Source: Gigaspora rosea
Taxonomy: Eukaryota > Glomeromycota > Glomeromycetes > Diversisporales > Gigasporaceae
DNA length: 64,000 nucleotides
Assembly: GCA_003550325.1 (NCBI GenBank)
Contig: QKWP01000058.1
Span: 75,904-139,903 of the forward strand
Direction: 5' to 3'
The position numbers and the translations under genes are program-made. Below are positions 60,810 through 64,000 of the stretch, one piece after another. How positions within the stretch are numbered: position 1 is the first letter of the stretch; each line of letters begins with the position of its first letter. The notes under the pieces were generated by a model. It was not told the origin of the DNA. It was given only the letters and a program-made list of their open reading frames with translations, and did no database searches.

Positions 60810-62330
60810 ATTGTTTATTGTCATCGTTGTTTGCTGGTGGTTGTCTTTGGAGTTGCCACTTCTGTGTTGGTAGGACTTTTGCGAATAGTTTTAGGGTTAG
60901 GGTCAGAAATAGGGTTAGAGTTGGATTCTATGAGGCATTGATAATGATGGAGCGAAGCAGAGGCGATAGCTGAAGCGAGCGACTACATGGTGAGTGAACT
61001 CTGCAGGCGTTGCTGAGCAACACAAACTGTATTGAATTTAAAAGTGTGGTTATATGTGTATAGTTTATGTGAGTTTGTGCAATTTATCCTGTGTCGTTCA
61101 TAAGTATTAAATATTAGTATGTAATCAGTTATACGTATTAAATTAATGTATGTAATCAGTTATACGTATTAAATTAATAAAAAAAAAAGATATGATTAAT
61201 ATTTACCAGTAGTTATTCGTCGATTATCAATTAAAAAAATTTTCAATTTTTATTGGTTGAAATCGATCACGTGATGCCGTTGATGATCACCGCCAGCAAT
61301 AAATAGCAAATCTCTAAAAAAATATACTTGTATATATCATAAAGTTTTTCTGGGTTGGCAAAAAATTTTCTGGGTTGCACAAAATTGCTAATGCTGATTG
61401 GTCAATTTACATAAATTTATAAGTTAGTTTTATTACTAAATTATAATACCCAATCTTTAAAATTTCATATTTTACTGAGTTTTTAACCAATTTTAATGAT
61501 TTTACTATCATTAGAATCAAAAAATCTGCTCTACAAACTTGGCTTAAAATATGATTAGTTTATTTATTATAATTTTTCATAAAATTAAATATAAAAAAAT
61601 TTACTATTAAGTTTATATATAATTTTAAATTAGTACTCTCTACCCTTAAACGGGCTTAAAAAATTTTGAGCTTTTCAAATTTTTCTATAGAACGGTTTGT
61701 TTTTTTAGGGAATTCTGTTTTTTTTTTTTTTTTTTAGAGAATGGTTTGTTTTTTTTTTAAAGAATGTTGTATTTCAAAAAAAAGTTAAAAATAGGTAAAA
61801 GTTCTATTTAATGTGTAAAATATAGCTTATATACCAAACCAAAACTGCTAAGGGCAGTGTCATTAATCACCTGATTATTTTTTATCAGAGGCCTACCCCT
61901 ACTTTTACTTTTTAATATACATATAGTCAGGTTTTTATATATAATTTCAACTTTTTTTGACCCCCCCTAGAAAATCACCTGATTTTTGTTGCTCCCCTAA
62001 CCAAAAAATTTTTACTATGATGCTCAAATATAGGCTCATATAGATTATTCAGGGTCCTGTCACACCCTATATAGTCACACCTCTATATAAGCACCCAATA
62101 TTGTGTGATGGACTTAAAATATAGTAAAAATCTCATTATAGTCACAAATCACCTATAACACTATCACAAAAAAATTTTGATCTTTCATCAATTTTATTAA
62201 TAAAAACCCTCATTATAATCACAAATTTTGACTAAATATAGATTATAACATTTGATTGGCCAATATTTATATTCATTTTTATTTAAAATATTTTATAAAA
62301 ATTCTTAAAGGTTTGACAACAAATAGCTTT
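60810..62330. other. Mostly AT-rich, no gene
   Basis: 60890-61025 is less AT-rich and includes AGGGTTAGGGTC, AGCGAAGCAGAGGCGATAGC; no frame or RNA fold is convincing. A direct pair TATGTAATCAGTTATACGTA lies at 61119 and 61149. Confidence 0.45.
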
Positions 62331-62336
62331 AGATGC

Positions 62337-62690
62337 AGTGGCCCGATTTGGATGAAAAACTTCCAAAATGCTCATCTCGATGAGATGATTCTATTAGCCT
62401 AAGATCGCTATAATCCAATCACAGGCTCCTGTGATCGTTATGGATTTGTGTCACTTTACATATTTAAGAATTAATTAAATTTAACATTTAAGTAAAAAAT
62501 CCTTAATGATCTTAGCAATTTGTAGCTAAATTGGACAATTTTAGACTCTTTGGAATTGTCTTATTGAGTCAAACACTTGTCATTTTATCCAAATTGGGGC
62601 AATTTGTAGCTAAATTGGACAATTTTAGACTCTTTGGAATTGTCTTATTGAGTCAAACACTTGTCATTTTATCCAAATTGGGCCACTGAA
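62337..62690. mobile_element. Small TIR element CAGTGGCCC with an 84-bp tandem pair
   Basis: Left end CAGTGGCCCGATTTGGATGA; right end, complemented, CAGTGGCCCAATTTGGATAA. Inside its right half, an 84-bp unit that includes the terminal AAATTGGGG is repeated exactly or nearly so (62516-62599, 62600-62683), so the end itself was duplicated. No clear target duplication. Confidence 0.75.
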
Positions 62691-63082
62691 TCAAAAGTTT
62701 TTCACTATCAAACATTTTAAATTTTTTAATAGTATTTCAAATATTCGCAAATATATTACTTATTGGCCTTTGGTCATGTGACCATGACAAGGTATTTTAT
62801 TTATAGTCACACCTTTATACAATCACCAAAATAGAGCATGACCAACTTGTGATTATAGAGAGGTCTGACTATAGATTTATATAGCAGAAATAGCGATAGT
62901 AAATTAAATTTTTATCATATTTGACAAGATTAGTTTTGAGAGATTTAACAATAAGTTTATAATGTTTTCAAACCTAATAACCTCTCAATGCTAAAACAAA
63001 ATCTAACACCATACACATTGCTTCTGAGAGGTTTAAAAGCAGTAGTTAAGTTTTCTTTTAGCGATCTTGAGTGGGTATTGTT

Positions 63083-63653
63083 TAGAAATATGCAAAATGC
63101 ATTATGTATTCAATGTTGCATGCTACATAATGCAGCATAATGCAATGCAGGCTACCTAAAATTTCAAAATGTAAATAGAAATTATTATATAATTTGATTC
63201 AAAAATTTTTAACTATAGTAATAAAATTATTATTTTGTGTATATATGCTATAGTGAATACTTGTATTACTACTTGTTTTGTTTATTTTCATTACTACCAA
63301 TCTAATATTTTTTGGTGTTTCTGGGGTTCTATGGCAGTCTTACGGCATTGTATTAGACCTACAACATTCTTATAGTAGTCTTTAATATCATAGTACTCTC
63401 ATGGTGGCAGTTCTATAGCTTTGTAGTAGTTTTACTACATTTTCTTTTGTACTACTAATTCTAATCTTATTTTGTACTTTAAAAATATAATTTAAATTAA
63501 TTATATCATTATTTATAATTTGTATTTTTAAATTTGCATGATAATATTTTTGGCTATTTTTTATATATTATGCAGAATAGCATAATGCATCATGCAGCAT
63601 AATGCTGCATTATGCAATGCAAGGTCAAAAAAACATGCATTCGCACATCTCTA
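63083..63653. mobile_element. hAT-type element with perfect 8-bp duplication
   Basis: 571 bp. Ends TAGAAATATGCAAAATGCAT and, complemented, TAGAGATGTGCGAATGCATG. GTATTGTT flanks both sides (63075-63082 and 63654-63661). The subterminal zones are arrays of TGCATAATGC/GCATTATGCA. The middle is non-coding. Confidence 0.9.
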
Positions 63654-63661
63654 GTATTGTT

Positions 63662-64000
63662 ACAGTTTGTCCACTCTATTCTTAATATGCTCAAGCTTGT
63701 GAGCTCTCTAAAAATAAATTATTATCAAAAAGTTAAAATTTTTAATATATTAGTAAATAGTTTATTGATTGAGAATTATTGCATTCTTGTATTATATAAT
63801 TTATTTTATAATTAATAAATGATATAACAATAGAATATATGATTACTAATGAACAAATCATTTGCTAACACTTATAATATACATAATAAAAATATACATT
63901 GTAAACTGCTAGACTGGATCTTTTTTATTATACTGTTTTTAAAATCTATAACTAGACCTATAAGTCTTTTGTATGAGTATAGGTCTGATAATTGGGAGGT
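63662..64000. other. AT-rich end of window, nothing supported
   Basis: No gene or repeat seen; the 67-codon frame at 63612-63815 begins inside the hAT-type element and is not conserved anywhere in the window. Confidence 0.5.

Larger units (their letters stand above)
59158..62871. mobile_element. Tc1/mariner-like composite between matching ends
   Basis: Left end CAGTCTGACCTCTCTATAGT at 59158; right end, complemented, TAGTCAGACCTCTCTATAAT at 62871. TA is outside both. Sequence next to the left end (CCGAATAATCTATATGAGG) recurs inverted at 62028-62050, so a second end lies there and the region may be two elements or a nested pair. No transposase was recognised between them. Confidence 0.5.

Noticed and set aside
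60887-60930. AGGGTTAGGG as telomeric repeat
   Set aside because: Only one or two units; similar CCCTAA scraps occur across the window.

Overview
The window reads as nuclear DNA of an arbuscular mycorrhizal fungus of the Rhizophagus type. It is very AT-rich, its genes carry short GT-AG introns, and it is crowded with terminal-inverted-repeat (TIR) DNA elements. Its recognisable families are ones I know as multiplied in Glomeromycotina: long proteins with an ion-channel domain, secreted kelch proteins, Crypton-type recombinases and PIF/Harbinger elements. The species is an inference from these families; no rRNA, tRNA or other marker gene is present.

Bases 1-30,100 hold a very large, imperfect inverted repeat. 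The arm at 1-5405 is the reverse complement of 24711-30092, and both carry the same gene, a propeller-like N-terminus joined to a six-helix ion channel. The ~19.3 kb between the arms contains a Crypton-like element with a 130-bp hairpin beside it at the inner edge of the left arm, three decayed copies of the channel gene on the minus strand (7.7-11.2, 14.4-16.8 and 19.7-23.8 kb) and a decayed kelch gene. The best channel copy is at 26.0-30.0 kb on the minus strand: eight exons, 1151 codons in frame from an internal Met, with a small duplication disrupting the more upstream start.

Bases 32.4-44.8 kb repeat the block 10.6-17.7 kb in the same orientation (channel fragment, spacer, channel fragment, kelch start). 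The second block is split by a 5.4-kb foreign stretch (about 38.17-43.55 kb). Comparing the two blocks shows filled and empty sites for several small elements, with clear target duplications: 8 bp (hAT type) or TA (Tc1/mariner type). The one intact kelch gene follows (46179-47854, four exons, 414 aa, signal peptide and one C-terminal membrane helix), with an antisense kelch fragment downstream.

From 49 kb on, mobile DNA dominates: a PIF/Harbinger element inserted into a copy of itself (49.36-51.19 kb), a decayed transposase of a family I cannot name (51.85-54.06 kb), a fold-back built from short repeats (54.94-55.75 kb), a long-TIR element with 146-bp tandem units (56.97-57.73 kb), a possible solo LTR (58.2-58.7 kb), a Tc1/mariner-like composite (59.16-62.87 kb) and a hAT-type element (63.08-63.65 kb). 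Apart from the channel gene and the kelch gene, no coding region here looks clearly functional. No pathway links the two; what they share is repeated duplication in one repeat-rich region.
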